Assembly: GCF_002860345.1 (NCBI RefSeq)
Contig: NZ_NMYC01000003.1
Coordinates: forward strand, 156,997-220,996
DNA: 64,000 bases
DNA from: Bifidobacterium anseris
Lineage (GTDB): Bacteria > Actinomycetota > Actinomycetes > Actinomycetales > Bifidobacteriaceae
Direction of reading: 5' to 3'
In this document: in pieces, positions 1 to 8,618 of the stretch
Numbering within the stretch: the stretch's first letter is position 1
Layout: each line of letters begins with the position of its first letter
The notes under the pieces: model-generated
Databases searched by the model: none
Told to the model about the DNA's origin: nothing
Seen by the model: only the letters and a program-made list of their open reading frames with translations
Made by a program: the position numbers and the translations under genes

Positions 1-2388
1 GCACCACGCGTTCTCATAACAGACGTCACGCCACTGCTTGTACCGCCCGGTGCCGCCACCGTGTCCGGCTTCGACCTCGATTCTGATGAGCGCGTCGAGG
101 CCGGCCGCTTGCAGCCGCGCGACCCATTTGAGCGGCTCGACGACGAGGACACGCGAATCGTTCATCGACGTCGTCACGAAGATCTTCGGATACTGCGCCA
201 CGACTTCGCCGTCACGCCATACGGCGCGCGCCGGGCCCTCGGACGCCGGCTCGGGCATCGGCGCGTTCTCATACGGCGAATAGTCGCGCATGTAACGGTA
301 GGCCTCGGCGTCATGCAGCGGATCGCCCCACTCGTCCCATTCGGTCACCGTCAACGGCAGCGACGGGTCGAGCATCGTCGTCAACGCGTCGACGAACGGC
401 ACATCCGCCTCGATGCCGGCGTAGCGTTCCGGCGCCATGTTCGCGACGGCGCCCATCAGCAGGCCGCCCGCCGAACCGCCGTTCGCGACGGTGCGCGCCG
501 GGTCGGCGAGTCCGCAGTCCTGCAGCGCCGCGGTCACGTCGACGAAATCCTCGAAGGTGTGCTTCTTGCGCAGCCTGCGGCCGTTCTCATACCAGGCGCG
601 GCCCATCTCGCCGCCGCCGCGCACATGCGGCACCGCGTACAGTACGCCGCGGTCGAGCAGACTCAGCCGCGCAATCGAGAATCCCGGATCGGAACTGATT
701 TCATAAGCGCCATAGCCGATGACGAACATCGGCATCCCCTTACGCATCGCGTCACGCCGATAGACAAGGGAGACGGGGATGCGTTCGCCGTCGCGCGCCG
801 TCACCCAGACGCGACGTTCGGCGTAATCGCGCGGATTGTAGCCGCCGAGCACCGTCGCCTCCTTGAGCAGTACATCGGAGCCGTCGCGCGTGTCGAGCTC
901 GTGCAGCTCACCGGGCCGCGTGTAGCTCGTGAACAGGTAGCGCATGCGCGGCGCATCATAGGAGGGGTTGCCGCTCGTGCCGATGGTGTAAAGCCGTTCG
1001 GCCGATCCGTCGAAGCCGTCCAATGCGGGGGCGGGCACGTCCTGCGGCATCCAATCGCCGTCGAGCGCCGGCGGCGTGACTGCCTCGAAACGCCACGGAC
1101 GCCCGTGGAGGAAATCGTCGGCGGCCGCGTTCTTGCCCATGACGGCGAGGCGCGGCAAGCCGTCGGCGCGGTAGGACAGCGCAACGAAATGCCGGTGCAA
1201 CGCGATGCCGTCGATCGCCAGACCCCGCACGCCGCGCAGCAGCTCCGGGTTGCGCGGATCGTCGAAGGGCGTGCCGACCGGCATCGCCGACGCCCCTTCG
1301 ATGACGGCGTCGCCGAGCTCGCAGCCGTACGGCGAGCCGCACGCGATCATCATGCCGTCGCCGAGCGTGTATGGGGCGGCGTGCTCTCGCATGTCGATGA
1401 CGTCGATTTCGAAGTTCGGGTTTGTCGCGTTGTGGTAGACGACTGCGACCGGCACATCCTCGCCGTGTTCGCCGGCGCCTTCGAAGGTCGCGAAGCTCAC
1501 GTCGTATTCGACGCCCTCCTTGCGCGGGATGAACGGCGTGAATTCGCCTTCCGGGTCGGTCAGCGGCAGCATGAGCACTTCGCTTGTCGTCTTCGAGCCG
1601 GTGCCGATCACCAGATGCCTCTCGTCGAAGGACACGCCGATGCCCGCCCAGAAGCGCTCGTCGTCCTCGCGGTAGACGTCCACGTCGTCGGCGATGTCGG
1701 TGCCGACCTTGTGCCGGCGGATGAGCCACGGCCGCTGCGCCTCGTCGAGCACCGTGTAGAACACATAGCGCGCGTCCGGTGTGAAGCAGGCGGCCGCGAT
1801 GCCTTCGAAGCGTTCCGGCAGCTCACGGCCGGTCGCGATCTCGCGGATCGTGAAATCGTAGCGTTCGTCGCCGTTCGTGTCGACGCCGAGCAGCATCCAC
1901 CGGCCGTCCTTGCTGATGTCCATGCCGCCGATGCGGTAGAAGTCATGACCTTGCGCCTCGACGTTCGCGTCGAGGACGATCTGCTCGCCCTCGAGCGTCC
2001 CTGGGCGCATCGTCGCGTCAATCTCCGGCGGGTTCCAGTCGTCCTCGTCCTGCACCGGCAGCCGGCACTGGACCGCGTACTGCTTGCCTTCCTGCGTGCG
2101 CGCGTAGTACCAGTAGCCGTCCATGCGCGTCGGCACCGACATGTCGGTCTCCTGGACATGCGAGCGGAACTCCTCGAAAAGCCGCTCGCGCAACGGCCCG
2201 AGATGCGCCATGCGCGACTCGGTGTACGCGTTCTCGTCGGCCACGTATTGCTTGAGACGCGGCGACTCCTTGTCCCGCATCCACTCATAGGGGTCGGCGA
2301 AGACGTCGTCATGGAAGTTGCGTTCGCTGTGGATCCGCGCGGCCTGCGGCGGCCGCATGGGCGCCTGCGCGTTCTGCTCGTTGGTCAT
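1..2388 (-). CDS. ptrB: Oligopeptidase B (protease II), S9A family, 3' end cut by window edge
   Basis: Serine peptidase of the prolyl-oligopeptidase family. Family members cleave short peptides after basic residues in the cytoplasm. The visible 796 residues hold an N-terminal propeller region (EWMRD near the start) and the C-terminal catalytic domain. All three catalytic residues are visible: Ser639 in GGSAGG, Asp744 in MNDSRV and His776 in EAGHGG. Only the last few dozen residues should be missing. The start at 2388 has no Shine-Dalgarno sequence, but an exact TATAAT lies 6 nt upstream, so the mRNA may be leaderless. Family is certain; the arginine/lysine specificity is taken from the family. 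Confidence 0.93.
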   Translation of the reverse strand, partial: MTNEQNAQAPMRPPQAARIHSERNFHDDVFADPYEWMRDKESPRLKQYVADENAYTESRMAHLGPLRERLFEEFRSHVQETDMSVPTRMDGYWYYARTQEGKQYAVQCRLPVQDEDDWNPPEIDATMRPGTLEGEQIVLDANVEAQGHDFYRIGGMDISKDGRWMLLGVDTNGDERYDFTIREIATGRELPERFEGIAAACFTPDARYVFYTVLDEAQRPWLIRRHKVGTDIADDVDVYREDDERFWAGIGVSFDERHLVIGTGSKTTSEVLMLPLTDPEGEFTPFIPRKEGVEYDVSFATFEGAGEHGEDVPVAVVYHNATNPNFEIDVIDMREHAAPYTLGDGMMIACGSPYGCELGDAVIEGASAMPVGTPFDDPRNPELLRGVRGLAIDGIALHRHFVALSYRADGLPRLAVMGKNAAADDFLHGRPWRFEAVTPPALDGDWMPQDVPAPALDGFDGSAERLYTIGTSGNPSYDAPRMRYLFTSYTRPGELHELDTRDGSDVLLKEATVLGGYNPRDYAERRVWVTARDGERIPVSLVYRRDAMRKGMPMFVIGYGAYEISSDPGFSIARLSLLDRGVLYAVPHVRGGGEMGRAWYENGRRLRKKHTFEDFVDVTAALQDCGLADPARTVANGGSAGGLLMGAVANMAPERYAGIEADVPFVDALTTMLDPSLPLTVTEWDEWGDPLHDAEAYRYMRDYSPYENAPMPEPASEGPARAVWRDGEVVAQYPKIFVTTSMNDSRVLVVEPLKWVARLQAAGLDALIRIEVEAGHGGGTGRYKQWRDVCYENAWC

Positions 2389-2394
2389 GCGCCG

Positions 2395-2400
2395 ATTATA
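2395..2400 (-). promoter_or_regulatory. Candidate -10 box of a leaderless ptrB transcript
   Basis: Read on the minus strand, an exact TATAAT ends 6 nt before the ATG at 2388. Transcription from this box would start at or beside the A of the start codon. No TTGACA-like -35 is present at 16-18 bp spacing and no SD precedes the ATG. Bases 2401-2720 otherwise hold nothing I recognise. Confidence 0.45.
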
Positions 2401-2720
2401 CGCACCCCCGGTCCGCCAGCTGCCCATGCCCGTTCCATTCGCCCACCAGCACCCGTATCCGGTCGTGCCCCGAGCCCTATCCGCGCTGAGGGAGAGCAAC
2501 ATCTCGAACCAAGGCGAGTATGGCGCTCCGTTTCCGCTATTTTCCAACGCCCCAAACCGCCGATACTTCACCCCGACCGAGAAGACGCTCTCCCTCAACG
2601 CAGATAGGGTTTCCGGGACGCCCTTGAGGCCGGATTCGGAGGCATCACACCTGCCACCACACACCGATACAGGACCGACCAGCCCCTTTCGGAGAGACAA
2701 ACAGGACGAACACGACAACG

Positions 2721-2772
2721 AAAAAGAGAAAGCGGTGTGCTGTATGGCCCTATCGGCCATACAGCACACCGC
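2721..2772 (-). terminator. Rho-independent terminator of the App1/DUF2183 gene
   Basis: A perfect 18-bp inverted repeat (arms 2732-2749 and 2755-2772, 5-nt loop) is followed on the minus strand by TTCTCTTTTT. It lies 45 bp past the stop codon at 2817. Stem plus U-tract is a standard intrinsic terminator. Confidence 0.85.
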
Positions 2773-2816
2773 CGCAGGGATTCTGCTCACACCTACCGCA
2801 ATGAACTGCTGCCCGC

Positions 2817-4250
2817 TCACCTGAACTGCTCGAGGTACGGCAGCATCGTCTTCATCATGTTCGCGCCAGTCGCGCCGGTGAACACCGGCACGTCGGTGTC
2901 CGGCACCGGCTGCGTCGTCGCGAACCCGGACATCGACACGAGCCCGGCGCCGGCCTCGCGCGGCGACAGCTGCCGGATGCCAATCGCGAGCACGCGCCCC
3001 GGATACCGCCGCACGATCTGCGCGTAGGTCGTCGGATCCTTCTGCCCATCGTCGCCGAGCAGGATGAACTTCATGTTCGGGAAGTCCTCCATCAGCTGTT
3101 CGGCGTATTCGAGCTTGTGCTGCACACCCGACGGCACGAAGGTCTTCGGCCTGGGGTCAAGGTCGCGCAGCAGCAGCGGCCCGTCCGGGAACCCGTAGTC
3201 GGTGATGAACCCGCGGATCTGGCTTTCGACGTTCCACGGCGACGTCGACAGGTAGAAGAACGGCGCGTTCGGGAACATCAGCCGGATCTTGTTGTACATC
3301 ACCGCCATGCCCGGCACCGACGCGCGCTTGTGCGGTGACAGCAGCAGCATGTTGTAGGCGGCTTTCCACACGGTCGGCACCTGCGTGACCATGATCGTGT
3401 CGTCCACGTCCGAGATGACGCCGACCTTCGTGTCGCTCGGGATTGTGAACAGTTCCGCTTCGACCGCCGGCCGCCGCGGCACCGTGCAGCTGATCGTGTG
3501 GATGCCCGGCTGCAGCCTGTGTTCTGCGAGCAGATCAAGGTATCCCGAAGAGTCGGAGACCGAGTAGTCCATCGTCTGGCTGCGCGATGGGTCCATCGGA
3601 TCGTAAATCTCCATCGTGCCGACCTGCACCGTCTTGAGCGGCACATCGTCGATGTCGATGCGCACGCGCTCATGAGCCGCCGGCACTTCGAGCATCGCGT
3701 GGATGCCTCGCATCGGCGTATGCGGCTTCGCGCGCGTCGGCGCGTATATCGTGCGGCAGACGAGGCGCGAGTATTCCTCGGTGCCATATCCGACGTAGGG
3801 TTTGACGCTCGGGAACCAGTTGAGGTGTCGCACGAGCGTCGTGGAGACTTTGATCCATACGCCGAACGCGGCGATGACGGCTTTCCTCATCACCGCTTTG
3901 AGCGGATTCGTCACGTGCAGCCGCCGTTTGCGCGCGAGGCGCTTGTTCGGCACGCCGGTCGCGATTTCGCCGAGCGGCACGGCGACCGTCGGCATGTCGT
4001 CGCTTGCCGTCGCCGCCGACGTCGTGCGCAGCGCGACTGCGGCGGGCGCGATGTCGCCGTTCTCCTGCGCCTTTTGCTGCGCGAGCGCCGCGTCGTCTTC
4101 GACGAGTTCGTCCGTTTCGTCCGTGGGTCGCGGCGTGCTTTGCACATGCCGCAGCCTGATGCGTCCTTCCCGCTCGATTTCGTTCAGCGCGTGGTCGAGC
4201 AGTCGTTTCGTCGTTCTCAGCCGTCGTTCCGATGCACCTGGATCGCTCAT
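2817..4250 (-). CDS. App1/DUF2183-family phosphatase domain protein
   Basis: 477-residue protein. The C-terminal half is a DUF2183 (App1) catalytic domain. It shows the HAD-like signature DVDDT at residues 281-285 (preceded by VIS), the family motif YLSTSPWN, and a late LLGDDGQKD motif. The yeast member App1 is a phosphatidate phosphatase; the bacterial substrate is not established. The N-terminal 110 residues are charged and low in complexity, followed by a weakly hydrophobic stretch that may touch the membrane. The start at 4250 (MSDPGASE) is preferred over one 39 bp upstream because GAAGGAAG lies at good spacing. gcvH lies 58 bp upstream in the same direction. Confidence 0.85.
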   Translation of the reverse strand: MSDPGASERRLRTTKRLLDHALNEIEREGRIRLRHVQSTPRPTDETDELVEDDAALAQQKAQENGDIAPAAVALRTTSAATASDDMPTVAVPLGEIATGVPNKRLARKRRLHVTNPLKAVMRKAVIAAFGVWIKVSTTLVRHLNWFPSVKPYVGYGTEEYSRLVCRTIYAPTRAKPHTPMRGIHAMLEVPAAHERVRIDIDDVPLKTVQVGTMEIYDPMDPSRSQTMDYSVSDSSGYLDLLAEHRLQPGIHTISCTVPRRPAVEAELFTIPSDTKVGVISDVDDTIMVTQVPTVWKAAYNMLLLSPHKRASVPGMAVMYNKIRLMFPNAPFFYLSTSPWNVESQIRGFITDYGFPDGPLLLRDLDPRPKTFVPSGVQHKLEYAEQLMEDFPNMKFILLGDDGQKDPTTYAQIVRRYPGRVLAIGIRQLSPREAGAGLVSMSGFATTQPVPDTDVPVFTGATGANMMKTMLPYLEQFR

Positions 4251-4308
4251 GGCCGCTTCCTTCGTTCTTCCCTCGCAAGGCTGCGGCATGTGGTCATGCC
4301 GCGCGCCG

Positions 4309-4710
4309 TTATTTCCTGATGACGGCCGCGTATTCGTCCGCGCTCAGCAGTTCGGGGACGTCGTCGTCGAGTTCGATTTTGACGAGCCATCCTTCGCCGT
4401 AGGGGTCGTCGTTGATGATCGCGGCGTCGTCTTCGGCTTCGTGGTTGACGTATTTGATGGTGCCGGCGACGGGGCTGATGACGGGTTCGACGGCTTTCGC
4501 CGATTCGACCTGCACGAGTTCGTCGCCTGCTTCGACGCGCGTGCCGACCTGCGGCAGGTCGACGAAGACGATGTCGCCCATCTGTTCGGCCGCGTATTCG
4601 GTGATGCCGAGGATGGCCGGTTCGACCGAATCGTCTACCCACACGTGGTCTTCGCTGTATTGCAGATGGCGCGGGATGTCGAGCCTGTCCGCCTGTTCCT
4701 CTTGTGCCAT
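4309..4710 (-). CDS. gcvH: Glycine cleavage system H protein (lipoyl carrier)
   Basis: 133-residue lipoyl-domain protein. The lipoylation motif ESAKAV places the modified lysine at Lys72, and EDHVWV near residue 20 is typical of H proteins. In the full glycine cleavage system the H protein carries the aminomethyl group between the P, T and L proteins. No gcvP, gcvT, lpd or lipoate ligase gene is in the window, so here it stands alone. Orphan H proteins elsewhere serve as lipoate carriers. An exact 17-bp tandem duplication lies just upstream of the start. Confidence 0.93.
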   Translation of the reverse strand: MAQEEQADRLDIPRHLQYSEDHVWVDDSVEPAILGITEYAAEQMGDIVFVDLPQVGTRVEAGDELVQVESAKAVEPVISPVAGTIKYVNHEAEDDAAIINDDPYGEGWLVKIELDDDVPELLSADEYAAVIRK

Positions 4711-4737
4711 GGTTCCTCGTTTCCTTGATGATTCTTT

Positions 4738-4771
4738 GTTTGATGACGATTATCGTTTGATGACGATTATC
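4738..4771. repeat. Exact 17-bp tandem duplication upstream of gcvH
   Basis: The unit GTTTGATGACGATTATC occurs twice head to tail (4738-4754 and 4755-4771). On the minus strand each copy begins GATAATCGTCATC, so each offers a GATAAT hexamer resembling a -10 box. It lies 28-61 bp upstream of the gcvH start, where a promoter or operator would be expected. Function is inferred only. Confidence 0.75.
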
Positions 4772-4809
4772 ACGCACCCGCGCAATCACCGCGCGACCCC
4801 GCCTCGTCC

Positions 4810-5880
4810 TCAGATCTGCCTGCCGTACCATTCCTCGATCATGACGCGCGCGATCGTCGCCTTGCCGGGCGCTTCGATCTGCCCGGTCACGAGCAGCTCG
4901 GTGTATTCGTCGCGTGTCACCCATCGCGCGTCGGCGACCTCCTCGCCGTCCACCTGCACGTCAGTGTTGAGCGCCTGCCCTTTGAATCCCATCATCAGCG
5001 ACAGCTTATACGGCCACGGCTGCGACCCCAGATATTTGACTTCGCCGACGCGGACGCCGGTTTCCTCGAGCGTTTCGCGCCGGCATGCGTGTTCGAGGTT
5101 TTCGCCCGCCTCGACGAATCCCGCGGACACCGAGTACAGCAGCGGGTTCTGCCATGCCTTGTTGTGCTGGAGGAGCAGCCGGTCCTGCGCGTCCACGACC
5201 GTCATGATGACGGCCGGCTCGACGCGCGGGAACAGCAGCCGGAAGTCGTCTTCGGAGTTCGTGCAGCGCTGCGCCCATCCGCTCATCGCCTGCTCGACCG
5301 GGTATCCGCAGTGCGGGCAGTAGCGTTGGTAGGCGAACCAGTTCGACAGGGCGAGCATCGTCGTCGCCTGTCCGATCTCCCGCGCGGACGCGCGTGGCGC
5401 GAATCCGCGCAGATCGACCCAGTCGAAGCGTGCGATCGCCGTTGCGAAGATGCCGTCGTGCGTGTCGCGCGCGCCGGCCGCGTCGTCGAATTCGTCGTCG
5501 ACGTGCCGTGCGTTGGCGTCCGCAGCCGGCATGGGTGCGACGTCGGTCAGGTCGAGCGCGACGACGTGCTGCGGCTCAGCGCCCGCGTAGGAGCCGAGAT
5601 AGATCGCCTTGACTTCCGGATGGTGCGGCAACGAGTCGGCGACGTACCCTCCGGGCAGTGTCGCGAGTCGCATATGCGCGTTCGACTGCCGCGTGAGCGC
5701 GCGCTGTCCGAAGGGCACGGCGAGCAGTCCCGCACGCGTGAGGACGACGCTTGTGCCCGTTTCGCGCAGCACGTCATCGATGAGGCGCGGATCGGCGCGC
5801 CGTTCCACGCCGTAATCGATGTCGCCTTGTGCGAGCGGCAGGTACGGCAGTGCCTGCGTCAGTGCGAGCGATGAGAACAT
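4810..5880 (-). CDS. nudC: NAD(H) pyrophosphatase, Nudix family
   Basis: 356-residue NudC-type hydrolase that splits NAD(H) into NMN(H) and AMP and, in E. coli, removes NAD caps from RNA. The Nudix box begins at residue 254 (GFVEAGE, then RRETLEETGV) and is followed by the NudC hallmark SQPWPYKLSLMMGF. A zinc-ribbon region (CPHCGYP, about residue 187) precedes it. The second knuckle shows a single Cys (QRCTNSEDD) rather than CxxC, so one usual zinc ligand is absent. The start at 5880 (MFSSLAL) is chosen because GAGGAG lies 9 nt upstream; the open frame to 6162 is GC-rich read-through. Confidence 0.92.
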   Translation of the reverse strand: MFSSLALTQALPYLPLAQGDIDYGVERRADPRLIDDVLRETGTSVVLTRAGLLAVPFGQRALTRQSNAHMRLATLPGGYVADSLPHHPEVKAIYLGSYAGAEPQHVVALDLTDVAPMPAADANARHVDDEFDDAAGARDTHDGIFATAIARFDWVDLRGFAPRASAREIGQATTMLALSNWFAYQRYCPHCGYPVEQAMSGWAQRCTNSEDDFRLLFPRVEPAVIMTVVDAQDRLLLQHNKAWQNPLLYSVSAGFVEAGENLEHACRRETLEETGVRVGEVKYLGSQPWPYKLSLMMGFKGQALNTDVQVDGEEVADARWVTRDEYTELLVTGQIEAPGKATIARVMIEEWYGRQI

Positions 5881-6026
5881 CGGCATCATCTCCTCGGGAC
5901 CGTTTCCGGTCGTCGTCTGTTTCGTCGGGTGCGCCGACCCATCCGGCCGGCACACCGCTCCCCTCCACTGTAGGGCACGGCGTGTGATGACGCCGCCGCG
6001 GTGGCTACGCGTTGCGCGATACCTTG

Positions 6027-6060
6027 TGCGCCACCGGCCGATATTGCGCCACCGGCCGAT
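6027..6060. repeat. Tandem repeat, period 18, between nudC and the hydrolase gene
   Basis: TGCGCCACCGGCCGAT occurs twice (6027-6042 and 6045-6060), separated by AT. It lies in the 200-bp gap between the hydrolase stop (6081) and the nudC start (5880). The unit differs from the duplications at 4738 and 7024. Confidence 0.7.
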
Positions 6061-6080
6061 TCTCTGCGCCCGATTCCCGC

Positions 6081-6950
6081 CTATCGATTCTCGTCGACGC
6101 CGCGCGGCACGCGCGCGATGAGGTCGAGCAGCGCGTCCGCCACGATCTGCGGCCGCTCCCACGCGCTGAAGTGTCCGCAGTCCTCAATCTCCGTGAAGGC
6201 TACGTCGGTGCGCGTCATCGCGTCCGCGATCGGTTGCATGACCTTCGGGCTGCTCGACGGATCGTCAACGCCGCAGATGACGGCCGCAGGCGCCGTGATG
6301 TTCGCGAACTGATCATTGAGGTCGGGCCGTCCCGCCGCCATCAGTTCGCGCCATGCGACGCCCGCCGGCTGCTGTTCGCGGATCCATGTGCCGAACTGCT
6401 CGATGTAGGCCGGCGACCGTTTGACGCTCGAATCGCCGGGGTGTACGTCGGTGAAGAACATGACCGGCTCCGTCGTATGCCGTTCGACGCATTCCTTCGC
6501 GATGCGCACGCGGCTCTCACGCGCCTGTTCGCTGTCGGCGTCGCCTTTCGTGTCGAGCAGCGCGACGCCGGCGACGACCTCGGGGTGGCGGCGCTGGATG
6601 TCGAGGACGACGTATCCGCCCATCGACAGTCCCGCCCAGATCGCCTGCCCGTAGCCGGCCGCGTGCAGCAGGTCGACGTAGGCGTCGGCAATCAGGTCCA
6701 GCGCCTGCGGATACGTGCCGTCGGCGGCGATTTCGCCGCTTTCCTGCGACGTCGGCACCGCAGATGCGCCCGCTCCCGGCATGTCGGGCGCCCAGATCGG
6801 GAACTGCGCGAGCTCCTGCGCGTCCGTCGTCTCCATCAGCGCCGTCGCGCAGCGGTCCCACATCCTGTGGTCGACCGGGAATCCGTGCACGAGGACGAGC
6901 GGCATCCCCTCGCCGTCCCTGTAGATGTGATTTTCGATCGTCAGCGTCAT
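6081..6950 (-). CDS. Alpha/beta hydrolase
   Basis: 289-residue alpha/beta-hydrolase fold protein. It shows the oxyanion motif VHGFP near residue 21, the nucleophile elbow GLSMGG with Ser109, an acid in GVDDPSS (Asp229 or Asp230) and the catalytic His260 in CGHFSAW. There is no signal peptide, so it should act in the cytoplasm. The family includes esterases, lactonases and C-C bond hydrolases, and the sequence does not point to one substrate. It lies downstream of the DUF4916 gene on the same strand with a 107-bp gap. Confidence 0.88.
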   Translation of the reverse strand: MTLTIENHIYRDGEGMPLVLVHGFPVDHRMWDRCATALMETTDAQELAQFPIWAPDMPGAGASAVPTSQESGEIAADGTYPQALDLIADAYVDLLHAAGYGQAIWAGLSMGGYVVLDIQRRHPEVVAGVALLDTKGDADSEQARESRVRIAKECVERHTTEPVMFFTDVHPGDSSVKRSPAYIEQFGTWIREQQPAGVAWRELMAAGRPDLNDQFANITAPAAVICGVDDPSSSPKVMQPIADAMTRTDVAFTEIEDCGHFSAWERPQIVADALLDLIARVPRGVDENR

Positions 6951-7023
6951 CCTTGCCTCTCCTTGTCCACGTCGTATGCGGCCGCCGCCGTCACGATCAT
7001 TGCACAGTCACGATGACCGTGTC

Positions 7024-7057
7024 ACAGTCCGCCAATTTCGACAGTCCGCCGATTTCG
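7024..7057. repeat. Tandem repeat, period 17, after the DUF4916 gene
   Basis: ACAGTCCGCCAATTTCG (7024-7040) is followed directly by a copy with one A-to-G change (7041-7057). It abuts the stop codon of the DUF4916 gene at 7058. Confidence 0.75.
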
Positions 7058-7693
7058 TCACAGCCCGGTCCATGCGAGCGCCTGCCGCACAATATAGTCG
7101 TGGCCGTCGCTCATCTGTTCGAGGAATTCGTTGAAGTCCGCCGAGCGCGGATCGACCCATTCGACGTCGAGCGTCTCGTCCTGCGGCTTGCAGTCGCCGG
7201 CGATCGGCACGATGTAGCACAGCGCGATCGCGTGCTGCCGCTCGTCGTAGTATGGCGAGACGCCAGGCGTCGGGAAGAACTCGGCGACGGTGAACGGCGT
7301 CAGCCCCTGCGGCAGTACCGGCAGCGCGATGTCGCCGAGATCTTTCGCGATGTTGCGCGCAATCGCCTCGCGAATCGTCTCGTGATAGAGTACGCGGCCT
7401 GCGATGAGCGTGCGTTCGACGATCATGCCGCTGTCGGAGACGCGCAGCAGCGAGCCGATGCTCGTCACGCGTCCGAAGTCGTCGACGCGCACCGGCACGA
7501 CCTCGACGTAGGCGACCGGCATTTCACGGCGCACGCGATTGAGTTCGTTCGCATCAATCCATCCGGGAGGCGTGACGCGTCCCGAACCGCGCGATCTGGT
7601 GAAGTCCTCCGGGGTGATGTGGTCGAATTCGCCGCGACGACGCCCCGCGTCGTAATCGTCGTCGTCCGGCACTTCGTCATTCAGAACTGGCAT
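7058..7693 (-). CDS. DUF4916 / Nudix-like protein
   Basis: 211-residue protein resembling actinobacterial DUF4916 proteins, which have a Nudix-like fold. The core includes VVPVRVDDFG, a segment reading IREAIARNIAKDLG in place of a strict Nudix box, and YYDERQHAIALCYIVP. The GX5EX7REUXEEXGU signature is not intact, so hydrolase activity is uncertain. The N-terminal 45 residues are acidic and disordered-looking. The start at 7693 (MPVLNDEV) is the first ATG before the conserved part. Upstream in-frame ATGs would intrude on the trxA promoter region. Confidence 0.72.
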   Translation of the reverse strand: MPVLNDEVPDDDDYDAGRRRGEFDHITPEDFTRSRGSGRVTPPGWIDANELNRVRREMPVAYVEVVPVRVDDFGRVTSIGSLLRVSDSGMIVERTLIAGRVLYHETIREAIARNIAKDLGDIALPVLPQGLTPFTVAEFFPTPGVSPYYDERQHAIALCYIVPIAGDCKPQDETLDVEWVDPRSADFNEFLEQMSDGHDYIVRQALAWTGL

Positions 7694-7862
7694 GTTCCCA
7701 TTATCGATGCGCGGGCGCCGCGCGCGGAAGCGGCGTGTCGGCGATGCGATTCCCCCGCTGGCTGATTTGGCGCCGCTCCCGCGTGTTTGTGGAATGCTGG
7801 AGGGGTCGATGCGGTTGTGCATGACAGACCCATCGAGAACGAACGTCATTAAGGAGACCACC

Positions 7863-8261
7863 ATGGCAGTTCAGGAAATCACCACCGAGACCTTCCCGCA
7901 AGCAGTCAAGGACCATCAAATCGCATTCTTCGACTTCTTCGCCACCTGGTGCGGCCCGTGCCGCGCTTTCGGCCCGATTTTCGAAAAGGCGAGCGAGGCG
8001 AACCCGGACATCTTCTTCGGCAAGATCGATATCGACAAGAATCAAGATCTCGCCGCACAGGCGAACGTCCAGGCCGTGCCGACGCTGATGATCGTCAAGG
8101 ATGGTCACATCATCTATCAGGAGCCGGGTGCGCTGCGCGCTCCGGATCTCGACGACATCATCGATCAGGCGAAGAAACTCGACGTGCAGGCCGCGCTCGA
8201 GGAGGCGCAGAAGAACCATGAGGATCCGCACGAGATCCTCGAGGAGAACGAAGACAAGTAA
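7863..8261 (+). CDS. trxA: Thioredoxin
   Basis: 132-residue cytoplasmic thioredoxin with the active site WCGPC at residues 29-33 and the cis-proline motif AVPTLMI. It reduces protein disulfides using electrons from thioredoxin reductase. The last 25 residues form an acidic tail (HEDPHEILEENEDK) longer than in E. coli TrxA. The start at 7863 follows AAGGAG. Transcription is divergent from the DUF4916 gene, and a clear terminator follows at 8285. Confidence 0.95.
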   Translation: MAVQEITTETFPQAVKDHQIAFFDFFATWCGPCRAFGPIFEKASEANPDIFFGKIDIDKNQDLAAQANVQAVPTLMIVKDGHIIYQEPGALRAPDLDDIIDQAKKLDVQAALEEAQKNHEDPHEILEENEDK

Positions 8262-8284
8262 CCTGACCGTCCGCGTCGATTACC

Positions 8285-8321
8285 GCCCGTCCCGACCTGT
8301 GCGCCGGGGCGGGCTTTCGTT
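8285..8321 (+). terminator. Terminator after trxA
   Basis: GCCCGTCCCG (8285-8294) pairs with CGGGGCGGGC (8305-8314) with one G-U pair across a 10-nt loop, followed by TTTCGTTT. It lies 24 bp after the trxA stop. The rest of the 8262-8618 gap holds a possible TATACT at 8495-8500 without a convincing -35, and a GC-rich leader before the next gene. Confidence 0.85.
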
Positions 8322-8618
8322 TGCCAGGATTGCGCCATTCCGCCGGTGGCTGACCCGCGAATCGACCACCGTATTCGGCCGCCGACTTCTCCGAGTTTTC
8401 CGATTGATGCCCTGCTCGATGGCTCGATGTGTGGACGCCAATGTCCGAACTGTGAAGATATCGATATTCCCAAGCCGTGCCGAAGGACGTGCGATATACT
8501 GTTGTTCAGTGTGCATGCCGGCGGCGGTCCCATGCGACCGCGCGCACCGCGGCGCCCTTGCGCATGATCGGGGCCGCGAATACCGCCGAGGATCATCGGA
8601 CGTACGTTGAGGAGCACA

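Noticed and set aside
61-2607. Long plus-strand open frame opposite oligopeptidase B
   Set aside because: Arg/His/Ala-rich antisense frame of a GC-rich gene; the minus strand carries a full S9A catalytic triad.
5881-6162. N-terminal extension of nudC up to 6162
   Set aside because: Arg-rich read-through without an RBS; GAGGAG at proper spacing fixes the start at 5880.
8501-8618. c-di-AMP (ydaO-type) riboswitch before the G5/transglycosylase gene, as seen before rpf genes in other actinobacteria
   Set aside because: The leader is GC-rich but none of the conserved ydaO core motifs is recognisable.
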